Positions 29,473-40,191 of a DNA stretch of 64,000 bases are shown here, piece by piece. The notes under the pieces were generated by a model. That model was not told the DNA's origin. It did not search any database and worked only from the letters and a program-made list of their open reading frames with translations. The translations under genes and the position numbers were made by a program. Source of the stretch: Alicyclobacillus hesperidum (GTDB lineage Bacteria; Bacillota; Bacilli; Alicyclobacillales; Alicyclobacillaceae); NCBI RefSeq assembly GCF_900107035.1, contig NZ_FNOJ01000006.1, positions 106,000 to 169,999 of the forward strand, given 5' to 3'. Every line of letters starts with the position of its first letter. Position 1 is the first letter of the stretch.

Positions 29473-31185
29473 TCACGCCCCGACATATGCTCCCTGATCC
29501 ATCTCCGGTGAGGCCCCGGAATCTCCTTCAACCGTCGTCGCTTCATGTATATAACGAGCCAGATCAGCCGCATGCCGTTCCACTTCCCGTTCCGTCCAAT
29601 CAAGGGCCCGAGCCATATAGCGAACGACAGGATCCTGCCAGCGGCGCACCCAATCGATGTCGAAATATAACGCCCCAGTGCGCCGGATCATGAAATCGGA
29701 CGGTGTCATTGCCATCTCGTACGCCAAAGCATATTGCAATGCCCCATACACTTCAAGCGATAAGCCCGCCGACGCCGCCTCGTCGCGGCCAGCCTCAATC
29801 AAAGCGTACACCACATCGACATTCGTGCCATAACGCGACGCGAGTCTGCGCGCCTCTCCTTCCGTCAAACCTAATGCCATGCCTCGCTCGACGCGCGCCT
29901 CGATAAAAGTAGGCATCTTCTCCGATCCGCCGAAGTCACCGCCGGAATACGGGATGTGATCCGTTGCACACGGAGCGAACGAACCGCCGCGACGGGCAGC
30001 TAAATCCGCCGTGATCATGGAAACGACTTTCTCCGCCATTTTTCGGTAACCCGTCAGCTTACCACCGGCAATCGTGATGAGCCCGCTATCCGAGACAAAC
30101 ACCTCGTCTTTGCGGGAAATCTCAGATGGATCCTTACCTTCCTCATGAATCAGCGGGCGCACACCTGCCCAACTGCTCTCGATGTCAGCAGGCGTCAGTT
30201 GCACAGATGGAAACATCGTGTTCACGCAGGCAATCAGATAATCCCTATCTTCTTGTGTCATTCGTGGGTTCTTTAAGTCACCATGGTAGTTGGTGTCCGT
30301 CGTTCCGATATACGTTTTTCCTTCGCGTGGGATGGCGAAAATCATGCGGCCATCTGGGACATCAAAATAAACCGAATTCCGAAGTGGAAAACGCTTGCCA
30401 TCGACGACGATATGCACACCCTTCGTATGATGCAGGGTCTTTCCTTGTTTGGAACCGTCCATCTCCCGCAACTCATCCACCCATGGACCCGTCGCATTGA
30501 CTACCTTTTCCGCGTAGATATCGAACGTATCTCCCGTGAGCACGTCTTCAACGGACGCGCCAACGACACGACCATCGCGATACAAAAGCTTCGTCGCCTT
30601 TGCGTAATTGAGCGCTTTGGCACCGCGTTCGACCGCCGCCTTCAGAATTTCAAGCGTCAACCGCGCGTCATCTGTCCGATATTCAACATAATAGCCCGCA
30701 CCTTTTAACCCTTCGCGCCGCAACAAAGGCTCCTTGGCGAGAGCCTCTTGCACGCTCAACATCTGCCGCCGTTCCGAACGTTTCACACCCGCGAGCTTGT
30801 CATATACATAGATGCCAAAACTCGTGGCCAAGCGGCCGTATGTGCCGCCCTCAATAATCGGGAGCAACATCCAAACAGGTGTCGTGATGTGTGGGCCGTT
30901 CTCATAGACAATGGCCCGTTCCTTGCCGACTTCGGCGACCAAACCCACTTCAAATTGCTTCAGATAACGTAACCCGCCATGTACCAGTTTCGTCGAACGA
31001 TTCGAAGTACCAGCGGCAAAATCCTGCATTTCGATAACCGCGGTACGGAGTCCGCGAGCCCTGGCATCGAGCAGAATGCCTGCCCCAGTGATGCCGCCAC
31101 CGATGATCAACACATCGAGCTTTTCCATAGCCAAAGAGCGTTTGATGTCCTGCCGATTCCGAAACGAAAAGGCACTCTCTCTCAC
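29473..31185 (-). CDS. glpD: Aerobic glycerol-3-phosphate dehydrogenase
   Basis: FAD enzyme of 570 residues oxidising glycerol 3-phosphate to dihydroxyacetone phosphate at the membrane and passing electrons to quinone. FAD motif IIGGGITGAGILLDA, then MQDFAAGTSNRSTKLVHGGLRYL, VEYRTDDAR, FAIPREGKTYIGTTDT and GGKLTGYRKMAE follow B. subtilis GlpD throughout. GTG 31185 is fixed by GGGAGGAAGC; the upstream in-frame ATG overlaps the leader terminator. Preceded by a terminator-like leader, consistent with GlpP antitermination. Confidence 0.95.
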   Translation of the reverse strand: MRESAFSFRNRQDIKRSLAMEKLDVLIIGGGITGAGILLDARARGLRTAVIEMQDFAAGTSNRSTKLVHGGLRYLKQFEVGLVAEVGKERAIVYENGPHITTPVWMLLPIIEGGTYGRLATSFGIYVYDKLAGVKRSERRQMLSVQEALAKEPLLRREGLKGAGYYVEYRTDDARLTLEILKAAVERGAKALNYAKATKLLYRDGRVVGASVEDVLTGDTFDIYAEKVVNATGPWVDELREMDGSKQGKTLHHTKGVHIVVDGKRFPLRNSVYFDVPDGRMIFAIPREGKTYIGTTDTNYHGDLKNPRMTQEDRDYLIACVNTMFPSVQLTPADIESSWAGVRPLIHEEGKDPSEISRKDEVFVSDSGLITIAGGKLTGYRKMAEKVVSMITADLAARRGGSFAPCATDHIPYSGGDFGGSEKMPTFIEARVERGMALGLTEGEARRLASRYGTNVDVVYALIEAGRDEAASAGLSLEVYGALQYALAYEMAMTPSDFMIRRTGALYFDIDWVRRWQDPVVRYMARALDWTEREVERHAADLARYIHEATTVEGDSGASPEMDQGAYVGA

Positions 31186-31206
31186 TGCCGCTTCCTCCCC
31201 CAAAAG

Positions 31207-31254
31207 AAAAAACCACAAACCAAGCGCACCCGCGTGCACCTGACTTGTGGTTTT
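31207..31254 (-). terminator. Leader terminator just before glpD (likely GlpP-controlled)
   Basis: On the minus strand AAAACCACAA pairs with TTTGTGGTTTT, followed by TTTCTTTT and then the glpD ribosome binding site. An intrinsic terminator placed between glpK and the glpD start is the arrangement expected for GlpP-dependent antitermination. It could also simply end the glpFK transcript. Confidence 0.7.
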
Positions 31255-31349
31255 CTCATGATCTCAACCATTCACCTATGAACTTGGCAAGTGACAATCT
31301 GTACCGATTGTCTGTCTACTGGTATCATACGCCGAATCCGCGTACTTTG

Positions 31350-32906
<1,557 letters not shown>

Positions 32907-32935
32907 TCACATGCTCTTCCCAGGTTTTCTTTCGA

Positions 32936-33769
32936 TCACGCCTGCACAGTCGTCTGCACGGGACCTGCCACTTTTGCGCGTTTCGGATTACCCGGCATAA
33001 ATGGGCGCAAAAGGAAGTTATAAATGGCCCCCGCCACAATTCCGCCGAGAATCGGTGCGACAATCGGCACCCACCAATAACCATTGGGGCCTGGAAACGC
33101 ATTTTGACCCCAGCCAGCGAACCAAGCGAAAATGCGAGGCCCGAGGTCACGCGCAGGATTGAGCGCCCATGCTTCCAACTCACCGCCAAAACCGCCGACC
33201 ATCGCGACGAGCAATCCAACAATCAACGGCTGAATCTTGCCCAGTTGTCCGTTTGAGTTGTACGCATCGCTCAGGGCAAGAATGCCTATCACCAATGCAC
33301 CGGTTAAAATCACTTCATCCATGAATGCGTGGCCTGTCGTAATGCCAACATTCGGATGTGTAAAGAAGATACCGGATGTCGTAAGGCCGGACGCGGCGTT
33401 GCGAACGGCATGATGCGTTGCGTTGTACGCGTTGATGGCGGGGCTAAACAACGCGTATGTCAACGCACCGCCAAGAAAGCCGCCAATGACTTGCGATACA
33501 ATAAAACCTGGTACCTTCCTCCACGGAAAACCCCCGTAGACTGCAAACGCCACGGTGACGGCCGGATTGAGATGCGCGCCCGAAATGGCCCCCACCAAGT
33601 AGCAGGCCATCGTCACCCCTAAGCCCCACAAAATGCAAATTCCCCAGTAGTCCCCCGAAAACGCGTTATACACGATAGCCATTGCAGCGACGCTGTCGCC
33701 GACCATCAACAGAAATGCCGTACCAATCATTTCGGCCAAATACTCGCCCCAGACGTTTTCTCTCACCAT
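32936..33769 (-). CDS. glpF: Glycerol uptake facilitator (aquaglyceroporin)
   Basis: MIP-family channel of 277 residues with six helices and both NPA boxes (GAHLNPAVTVAFAV and ALNPARDLGPRI). The Asp after the second NPAR motif is diagnostic of glycerol rather than water channels. ATG 33769 follows GGGGGG; an upstream in-frame ATG at 33940 would translate the regulatory leader and is rejected. It is the first gene of glpFK(D), and its long leader and cre-like site suggest GlpP and CcpA control. Confidence 0.93.
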   Translation of the reverse strand: MVRENVWGEYLAEMIGTAFLLMVGDSVAAMAIVYNAFSGDYWGICILWGLGVTMACYLVGAISGAHLNPAVTVAFAVYGGFPWRKVPGFIVSQVIGGFLGGALTYALFSPAINAYNATHHAVRNAASGLTTSGIFFTHPNVGITTGHAFMDEVILTGALVIGILALSDAYNSNGQLGKIQPLIVGLLVAMVGGFGGELEAWALNPARDLGPRIFAWFAGWGQNAFPGPNGYWWVPIVAPILGGIVAGAIYNFLLRPFMPGNPKRAKVAGPVQTTVQA

Positions 33770-33882
33770 GTACCCCCCTATGCTCGGCCGTGTTGGTCCA
33801 ACGTCCGGATCGATGAACCAACGGACTGGTCTGTCGCTTCGCGCAGCCAGTTGAACGCCGATGCTTCTCCGAGACACAAATA

Positions 33883-33935
33883 GACGGCAAACAACGCGAA
33901 GCGGTAGTCGATACCACTCTCTCATTGCTGCCGTC
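33883..33935 (-). promoter_or_regulatory. glpF leader hairpin, candidate GlpP antitermination target
   Basis: In the 195-base leader, GACGGCA pairs with TGCCGTC, with neighbouring GCAA/TTGT and an inner GGTA/TACC stem, followed by TATTTGTG. It resembles a terminator within a GlpP-type leader. No alternative antiterminator stem was worked out, so the mechanism is inferred from the presence of glpP and glpD leader. Confidence 0.5.
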
Positions 33936-33970
33936 TCCATATCTCAGAGGCATGATATGAACTTGAGCAC

Positions 33971-33999
33971 ATCATACCTGGTTTCATTCAATTTGTAAA
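33971..33999 (-). promoter_or_regulatory. Sigma-A promoter of glpFK
   Basis: On the minus strand TTTACA and TATGAT are exactly 17 bases apart; the start is near 33964, giving a leader of about 195 bases before the glpF ATG. Confidence 0.7.
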
Positions 34000-34007
34000 G
34001 GCTTTCA
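33994..34007. promoter_or_regulatory. cre-like catabolite repression site at the glpF promoter
   Basis: TGAAAGCCTTTACA on the minus strand matches the cre consensus TGWAANCGNTNWCA at all but one position (C for the central G). It overlaps the -35 box, so CcpA binding would block glp transcription when better sugars are present. Confidence 0.55.
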
Positions 34008-34087
34008 TAAAAACTTTTCTATTGCATTTCCATCCGGCTGCCGGATGTACAGCCCCTATCTCCAGCCCTACTTCATTTGCACTGCCT

Positions 34088-34639
34088 TCATCGCGCCTCC
34101 CACAGCTCTTTGACGGACGATGTGACAGCCGTGGCACCCGCGTCCAAGGCCGCCTCCACTTCGGCCCTCGTGCGAATAAAACCACCAGCAAGAATAGGGA
34201 TTTTCGTCTTCTCGCGAATCTCGGCAATTAAATGCGGCAGCAATCCCGGCAACACCTCCAAATAATCCGGATTTGCCTGTTCGAGAATGCGGTAACTCGT
34301 GCGCAGGCTGTGCGAGTCAATGAGAAAAACGCGTTGCACCGCTAGCACGCCTTGCCGCTTCGCCGTGGCGATGACCGAAGCGTGCGTCGAGATTACACCA
34401 AATGGGCGGATCATTTGGCACAGAAATTGCGTGGCAGCCTCGTCATGCTTTAACCCTTGGATTAAATCAGCGTGCAGAATCACCTTTTTCTGATGCTTGT
34501 TGGCCATACGCACTAAACTTGGCAAGGCTGACAGATTGCTCTCAAGCAATACGACGTACGCTGAATTCCCAGCCATCAAAGACTCATAGTCTTTTATACT
34601 ACGCACAGCTGGCAATACCGTTTGCCCGTCAAAATGCAT
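34088..34639 (-). CDS. glpP: Glycerol uptake operon antiterminator GlpP
   Basis: Protein of 183 residues matching GlpP along its length (VVLLESNLSALPSLV, HADLIQGLKHDEAA, FLCQMIRPFGVISTH, LEVLPGLLPHLI, ILAGGFIRTRAEVEAAL). It is a TIM-barrel RNA-binding protein that, with glycerol 3-phosphate, prevents termination in glp leaders. It starts three bases after the lacI stop and so is in that operon, with a GGTGGGAT box inside the lacI 3' end. The usual neighbour glpFKD follows downstream. Confidence 0.93.
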   Translation of the reverse strand: MHFDGQTVLPAVRSIKDYESLMAGNSAYVVLLESNLSALPSLVRMANKHQKKVILHADLIQGLKHDEAATQFLCQMIRPFGVISTHASVIATAKRQGVLAVQRVFLIDSHSLRTSYRILEQANPDYLEVLPGLLPHLIAEIREKTKIPILAGGFIRTRAEVEAALDAGATAVTSSVKELWEAR

Positions 34640-34642
34640 AGT

Positions 34643-35656
34643 TTACGATCCCACCCTTTCGACCGACGCACGTTCCACGACCATGGGTGAAATCCACTCC
34701 ACCTGAGCGGTCACTTCTTCTTGCTTAATCATGCGCATCAACAGGTTGGCTGCCCTCTGCCCCTGATCGAATACCGGCTGTTGAATCGTCGTCAAGGCTG
34801 GACTACTGGCCTCTGCAACATCGGTATCGTCAAAACCCAAGATGGAAATGTCATGCGGTACGCGTAGACCAACATGCGACGCGGCTCGCAGTGCGCCAAT
34901 CGCCATGTAATCGTTAAAGCAAAATACGGCACTCGGCTTTTTCGCAGCTGCTAGAATGTGTTTCATACCAATATATCCGCTCTCGATGTCAAACTGCCCT
35001 TGCTGCACCCACGCGCGTTCCCAAACCAAATGGAGATCTTGCATCGTTTGATAGGCGGATCGCATCCGCAGAACGTTGTCGACGTGTTCTACCGGCCCCG
35101 TGATCATGCCGATGTCGCGATGCCCCTGCGCATACAGATAGCGGATTGCCAAATCGGCGCCTTTCATTTGATCGATCGCGACGCAATGAGGTGGCTTTGC
35201 GGCCGGATCAGACTGCATGAACACAACCGGAAAGTCCTTTGGGAGATCCTCCATCAGCTGTTCGGTAACGCCCGAGAACTGCGGGAGTACAAGCATGCCG
35301 TCGACGGAATGCTCCAATGCCTTTTTGGTTAATGCGTCGACAGTGGACGGGGTGATGATATCAAATTGCATAGAGTAGCCATCATGGGCCAAGACCTTTG
35401 AGATACCTGCCAACATAGGGAATAGGTATCCATTGAGTCGCGGATCAAGGCTTGGATTCACAATATAAAAACCGATTGAAAATACTTTTCCGGCCCGCAA
35501 GCTGCGCGCGCTGAGCTTCGGATGGTAGTTAAGAGCCTGCGCCGCCTCCAAGACGCGCCGCAGTGATTCTTCACTGACGCGCTTGCCGTTTAGTGCCCAC
35601 GATACCGTTGTCGGAGACACGCCCGCCAAACGCGCGATGTCCTTCACCGTCGCCAA
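34643..35656 (-). CDS. LacI-family transcription regulator
   Basis: Protein of 337 residues with N-terminal HTH (TVKDIARLAGVSPTTVSWALN), hinge helix (SARSLRAG) and periplasmic-binding-like effector domain (GYIGMKHILAAAKKPSAVFCFNDYMAIGAL, ISILGFDDTD). The normally conserved Arg of VSRxLN is Trp. It is divergent from the secreted glucanase gene, whose +1 region bears a LacI-type palindrome, and upstream of glpP with a three-base gap. It probably represses the glucanase in response to an oligosaccharide; sugar unknown. Confidence 0.88.
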   Translation of the reverse strand: MATVKDIARLAGVSPTTVSWALNGKRVSEESLRRVLEAAQALNYHPKLSARSLRAGKVFSIGFYIVNPSLDPRLNGYLFPMLAGISKVLAHDGYSMQFDIITPSTVDALTKKALEHSVDGMLVLPQFSGVTEQLMEDLPKDFPVVFMQSDPAAKPPHCVAIDQMKGADLAIRYLYAQGHRDIGMITGPVEHVDNVLRMRSAYQTMQDLHLVWERAWVQQGQFDIESGYIGMKHILAAAKKPSAVFCFNDYMAIGALRAASHVGLRVPHDISILGFDDTDVAEASSPALTTIQQPVFDQGQRAANLLMRMIKQEEVTAQVEWISPMVVERASVERVGS

Positions 35657-35763
35657 CTGCCAACCCTCCTTGCTTGATTGTTCGTTTCAAGACTGACCCG
35701 TTGTCCATCCTGCAGGGTTATAGCCTTGACGATGGCGATGGTGAACCCATACAGGTTTACTAA

Positions 35764-35792
35764 TTGACATTATAGACAACTGAGGCTATAAC
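35764..35792 (+). promoter_or_regulatory. Sigma-A promoter of the secreted glucanase gene
   Basis: Consensus TTGACA, 17 bases and TATAAC; predicted start near 35799, at the first base of the LacI-type operator. The leader to the TTG start is about 150 bases. On the other strand a TATAAT box (35768-35773 region) with a weak TTTCGT -35 could serve lacI, so the two promoters overlap. Confidence 0.75.
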
Positions 35793-35798
35793 GAAAGT

Positions 35799-35822
35799 AA
35801 ATCGATTTGACCAAATCGATTT
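35799..35822. promoter_or_regulatory. LacI-type operator at +1 of the glucanase promoter
   Basis: The 11-base arms AAATCGATTTG and CAAATCGATTT are perfect complements around a central AC. Position +1 to +24 is the classic repression site. The neighbouring divergent lacI gene is the obvious partner. Confidence 0.75.
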
Positions 35823-35948
35823 TGACATCGATGAATCCGCTTACAATTCCCCTATTCTCTCTTCTAAGGGGTGATTCAATCTTCCCTATAGCCTTGCATG
35901 AAGTCAACTCCATTTTGACAAATCCATACCCATCCAGGGGGGGTACAT

Positions 35949-38900
35949 TTGAAACGACAAATCGCAACGGCCGCAGCCGCTTGGTTGGCCATCGGGACAA
36001 TGCTGATTCCAACCGCATTTGCGTCTGAAGCGGCAACCAAAGGATCTTTACATGCTGCAAACCAGGCACGGACAGGGCGGGCATCTTCACATATCGCCAA
36101 CAAGAGGGCCCTCGACAACCAACCGAATTCATCCACAGGAAACGCGCTGGTCAGCTCTTTTACGACGGACATCTCTGCCATTCACGATGCTCTGATGTTG
36201 ACAGAACTACAAGCAGTCCGAAATGCTGCATCAAACACGCAAAACCTGACCAGTTCTGACTGGGCGGCCATCGTCTACCCAGGCAACGCTTCCCTTTCGG
36301 CTTCGCAGCAAGCGACGGTGCAAGCACTCAACGCTATCATCAATCTCTTTACGTTCAGCTCTGTCGCCGCTGACGGCCAAAACGTGCAACAATGGCTGAC
36401 GTCAATCCAAACTGTCGTGCCACAACTCAATCCACAAACGGTTTATCGCCTGTACATCAGCTTTCTTGCAAGTATCGGCAGCCAATCAAAGGCGATTCTC
36501 TCTGGCCAAGCCAACTCACAAGTGATGGATCAAGCTTGGAAGACCGCGGTCACGGTGAACCCGGACATCCTCGTACTCCTTCAGAAAGCCGGTATCACGC
36601 CGGATGGACTTGGGCAAATTTGGACTGCCTATGAGAGCAAGGTCGATCCGAATGGCACTGCCCAAGCGGGCTTCCTGACCCGGGTGGTTACAAACTATCT
36701 CAAAATCGGTGCACCAACTGCAAATGCCACGGTGACGGTGAATGCAGCGTCCAACACCGGCACCATACCGTCCACGGCATTTGGCATCAACGCCGCCGTC
36801 TGGGACAGCGGTTTTGAAAGTCCAACCCTGATCTCCCTCACCAAAGCGTTGGCGCCCGACTTGCTGCGCTATCCAGGCGGATCGATCTCTGATAATTACG
36901 ACTGGCAAACCAACACGCGCAACGACGGTGGTTATGTCAATCCAGACGACACATTCGACCACTTTATGACGTTCGCCCACAATACAGGCGCACAGCCTAT
37001 CATCACCGTCAACTATGGCACCGGCACACCCGCAGAGGCGGCGGCATGGGTGAAGTATGCAAACGTCACCAATCACTATGACGTTAAGTACTGGGAAATT
37101 GGTAACGAGACTTACGGCAACGGATACTACAACGGAAGCGGTTGGGAAGCGGATGATCACGCCGTACAAGGCCAACCTGAAAAGGGCAATCCGGGATTAA
37201 GCCCACAGACCTATGCAAACAACGCGGAACAGTATATCCAGCAGATGAAGGCGCAGGATCCATCCATTAAGATTGGCGCCGTACTCACGATGCCGTATAA
37301 CTGGCCCTGGGGTGCGACAGTGAATGGCAATGATGATTGGAACACAACCGTGCTCAAGGCCATCGGCAAAGACATCGATTTTGTCGATGTCCATTGGTAC
37401 CCGGAATCGCCTGGTCAAGAGACCGATGCGGGGCTGCTTGCCGACACCGATCAAATCCCAGCTATGATCACAGAGTTGCACAGGGAAATTGACGAATACG
37501 CAGGATCAAACGCGAAAAACGTGCAAATCTTTGTGACGGAGACAAACAACACCTCGTCGACACCTGGACAGCAGTCGAACAACCTGGTCAACGCTCTCTA
37601 TTTGGCGGACGATCTCACTGGATTCGTGCAAGCTGGCGTAGCGAACGTCGACTGGTGGGATTTGCTCAACAGCGCTGGCGATGGCTACAACAGCCCCACG
37701 TTGTATGGCCAAAATTTATTTGGCGACGAAGGATTGCTGTCATCCGGCCAGACCTCTCCGAAGGGAGCCGTCGAACCTCCAGCCGACACGCCATTGCCCA
37801 CATACTACGGCTACCAAATGGTTGCAGACTTCGCAAAGCCCGGTGACACCATGTTGGGAACCCTGTCGTCGGCAAGCGCGATCGACACGCATGCCGTAAA
37901 GCTCCCGAATGGCGATCTCTCGCTCATGCTGGTCAACCGAGACCCTAACAACGTTTACAACGTGACGCTTGATCTGGAGGGTTACTCGCCAGCTCTCGTC
38001 GAAAAATCAGAGATTTATGGAGAGGGTAGCCCGGCGGTGACCAATACGGCCCAGATTCCGTTCACGAACACGGTTAAGCTTCCGCCCTACTCGGTCACAG
38101 ACCTGCTACTCAAACCTGCTTTGCCCGGAGTTGCAAAGCAGCAAGTATCGGATCAAACAACAGTCGGTGCAAGTAGCATCGCAGCTGGGCAAACCGAGAC
38201 CATCACGTCCACCTTTACCAACCATGGTGGCTATTTGCCTGATGCCACGCTCGATCTCGAAGTTTATGATGCGACGGGCGATCTCGTTGCACAGCAAACT
38301 GTGCCCCATGTCTCACTGCCCGCCGGCGGCTCGAAGCAAGTGACGTGGAACTGGGTTGCGCCAAACAACCAACAGACGTTTACCGTGGAGGCATACGCAT
38401 TTAGCGGGATCGGCGGTTTTGTGTATGACGCAGACAGAAACGCCGCGACGTTCACCGTCACACCGCCACCTCTAGCCAAGTACGGAGACATCGTCGCCAC
38501 CGGCACACAAGTGACCGTATCCGGGGCAGATCAGGGCACATACAGCATCTCAGACAACAACGGCCAGTACCAAAACGGCCCAACCATCAAAGTTTCACCT
38601 GGCGATACGGTAACGATCACGACGACGTTTAAAAACGTCTCAGCGTCTGATTTTCTTCAGAATGCCATTCTCGACATGGAAATTGACCCGGGCGCGTTCC
38701 AATACTTTACGCAAAGTAATAACTTGGCCCCCGGACAGTCGATCACGCTGACGAAAACATGGACAGTGCCATCAACGTTGGCATCAGGAACCTATCAGCT
38801 TGGGTTCCAGGCGGATAACAACAACACTTGGGGCGGATCGAACAACTGCTATTATCAGCCGAATGTTGCAACGTTTGCGATGACCAACACAAGTGAAGCC

Positions 38901-39326
38901 AAGCCTGCCGCGAAGTATGGCGACATTGTCACGGGTAATACGACCGTTAGCGTCAATGGAACCACCTACAATGTTCCGGCACCTGATGGTAGCGGGCATT
39001 ATCCAAGTGGAACCAACATCTCGGTTCAGCCTGGCGATACGGTGACCATCACCACGACGTTCCAGAATGTTTCGTCCTCCGATTACCTTCAAAATGGATT
39101 ATTGGATATTGAGGTCGATGGTTCATCCGGGAGCGTGTTCCAACAAACTGCACAAGATGTCACACTGAATCCAGGCGACACGAAAACGGTATCCGTAACT
39201 TGGAACGTGCCATCGTCACAGGCGAGCGGTACCTACACTCTGATGTTCCAAGCGTTTGACAACAGCGATTGGACAGGGAACTGCTACTATACAAACGGTG
39301 GCGTAGCAGATATAGACGTAGGATAA
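35949..39326 (+). CDS. Secreted GH51-type endoglucanase/arabinofuranosidase-like enzyme
   Basis: Protein of 1125 residues. Signal peptide to about residue 27; a helical region of unknown type (about 55-255); a GH51-like TIM barrel (about 265-620) with acid/base Glu387 (YWEIGNETYGNGY) and nucleophile Glu531 (IFVTETNN); a beta-rich domain; an Ig/CARDB-like module (about 720-840); and two tandem homologous modules of about 135 residues, each starting AKYGDIV and containing PGDTVTITTTF. The layout recalls the GH51-like thermoacidophilic endoglucanase CelB of A. acidocaldarius; beta-glucan versus arabinan specificity is not decided. TTG 35949 follows a G-rich binding site. LacI-controlled by position. 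Confidence 0.82.
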   Translation: MKRQIATAAAAWLAIGTMLIPTAFASEAATKGSLHAANQARTGRASSHIANKRALDNQPNSSTGNALVSSFTTDISAIHDALMLTELQAVRNAASNTQNLTSSDWAAIVYPGNASLSASQQATVQALNAIINLFTFSSVAADGQNVQQWLTSIQTVVPQLNPQTVYRLYISFLASIGSQSKAILSGQANSQVMDQAWKTAVTVNPDILVLLQKAGITPDGLGQIWTAYESKVDPNGTAQAGFLTRVVTNYLKIGAPTANATVTVNAASNTGTIPSTAFGINAAVWDSGFESPTLISLTKALAPDLLRYPGGSISDNYDWQTNTRNDGGYVNPDDTFDHFMTFAHNTGAQPIITVNYGTGTPAEAAAWVKYANVTNHYDVKYWEIGNETYGNGYYNGSGWEADDHAVQGQPEKGNPGLSPQTYANNAEQYIQQMKAQDPSIKIGAVLTMPYNWPWGATVNGNDDWNTTVLKAIGKDIDFVDVHWYPESPGQETDAGLLADTDQIPAMITELHREIDEYAGSNAKNVQIFVTETNNTSSTPGQQSNNLVNALYLADDLTGFVQAGVANVDWWDLLNSAGDGYNSPTLYGQNLFGDEGLLSSGQTSPKGAVEPPADTPLPTYYGYQMVADFAKPGDTMLGTLSSASAIDTHAVKLPNGDLSLMLVNRDPNNVYNVTLDLEGYSPALVEKSEIYGEGSPAVTNTAQIPFTNTVKLPPYSVTDLLLKPALPGVAKQQVSDQTTVGASSIAAGQTETITSTFTNHGGYLPDATLDLEVYDATGDLVAQQTVPHVSLPAGGSKQVTWNWVAPNNQQTFTVEAYAFSGIGGFVYDADRNAATFTVTPPPLAKYGDIVATGTQVTVSGADQGTYSISDNNGQYQNGPTIKVSPGDTVTITTTFKNVSASDFLQNAILDMEIDPGAFQYFTQSNNLAPGQSITLTKTWTVPSTLASGTYQLGFQADNNNTWGGSNNCYYQPNVATFAMTNTSEAKPAAKYGDIVTGNTTVSVNGTTYNVPAPDGSGHYPSGTNISVQPGDTVTITTTFQNVSSSDYLQNGLLDIEVDGSSGSVFQQTAQDVTLNPGDTKTVSVTWNVPSSQASGTYTLMFQAFDNSDWTGNCYYTNGGVADIDVG

Positions 39327-39348
39327 GCGCGAGGGATAACCTTAGTAT

Positions 39349-39378
39349 GGGGCTGGCCACCATGTGGTCAGCCCCTTT
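39349..39378 (+). terminator. Terminator of the glucanase gene
   Basis: GGGGCTGGCCAC pairs with GTGGTCAGCCCC around CAT, followed by TTTCT. It may also serve the convergent LysE gene. Confidence 0.85.
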
Positions 39379-39382
39379 CTGA

Positions 39383-40006
39383 CTACTGAAAGGAATACAG
39401 GATGTACCCGAGGTAGACCGCTGAAGCCCACATCATCAACGCTGACAGACGATTGATGATGCGTTTTGCACCCATGCGTGCAGCTGTACGGCTGGTCACA
39501 TGTCCTATGGTCATGAGGACGAAAAACCAAATCCACGAAACAGCCGCACACGCCGCACCAAACGCGATTTTAACCGGCCATGTTGTGTATACGGATGCGC
39601 TGCCGCCGATGACAGCCAAGGTATCAAGCAACGCATGCGGGTTGAGCAATGAAACTGACGCAGCAAACGTCACTTGGCGCTTGATGGTCCAAACACCTTG
39701 GTTCGTTGACTGTGTTTCACTTGGCTCATCCCGCCATGTCGTCCAGCCCATGTAGATTAAAAAGCAGATGCCGATGATCCCGAATATCCAGCGTAACCAG
39801 ACGATGTGAAAGGCGGCGGCTGACACCCCTATCACCGCCAACGTGATGAGCAACGTGTCACAAAGTGCAGCTGTGATCACGGCTGGTACCGCACCTAGCC
39901 AGTGCTTATGCAGGGCACCCTGACTAAGCAAAAAACCATTTTGCATGCCGATGGGCATAATGAGCGCAATCGAAAGAAGAAAACCGTGTAGGACGGCTGC
40001 GAGCAT
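39383..40006 (-). CDS. LysE/ArgO-family amino acid exporter
   Basis: Membrane protein of 207 residues with six helices. The first, ALIMPIGMQNGFLLSQG, and the later SLLNPHALLDTLAVIGG are LysE-family signatures (basic amino acid export). ATG 40006 follows GGAGG nine bases upstream; the longer in-frame start at 40114 overlaps the intergenic promoter region. Confidence 0.88.
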   Translation of the reverse strand: MLAAVLHGFLLSIALIMPIGMQNGFLLSQGALHKHWLGAVPAVITAALCDTLLITLAVIGVSAAAFHIVWLRWIFGIIGICFLIYMGWTTWRDEPSETQSTNQGVWTIKRQVTFAASVSLLNPHALLDTLAVIGGSASVYTTWPVKIAFGAACAAVSWIWFFVLMTIGHVTSRTAARMGAKRIINRLSALMMWASAVYLGYILYSFQ

Positions 40007-40191
40007 TGGATACATCCTCCACAGGCCTAAGTCCAACAGACCCTCATATCGAACCAGCATTGAATATATCATACAAAAGTGTGATGCTAAGTAGGGATGA
40101 AAGTCGAATGCCAAGTCCGTTACAATATCCCTGATAACGGAATGTCGTGAACGAGAGTTCGAAGCTTATCATTCAAAAGGAGGGCAACGTC

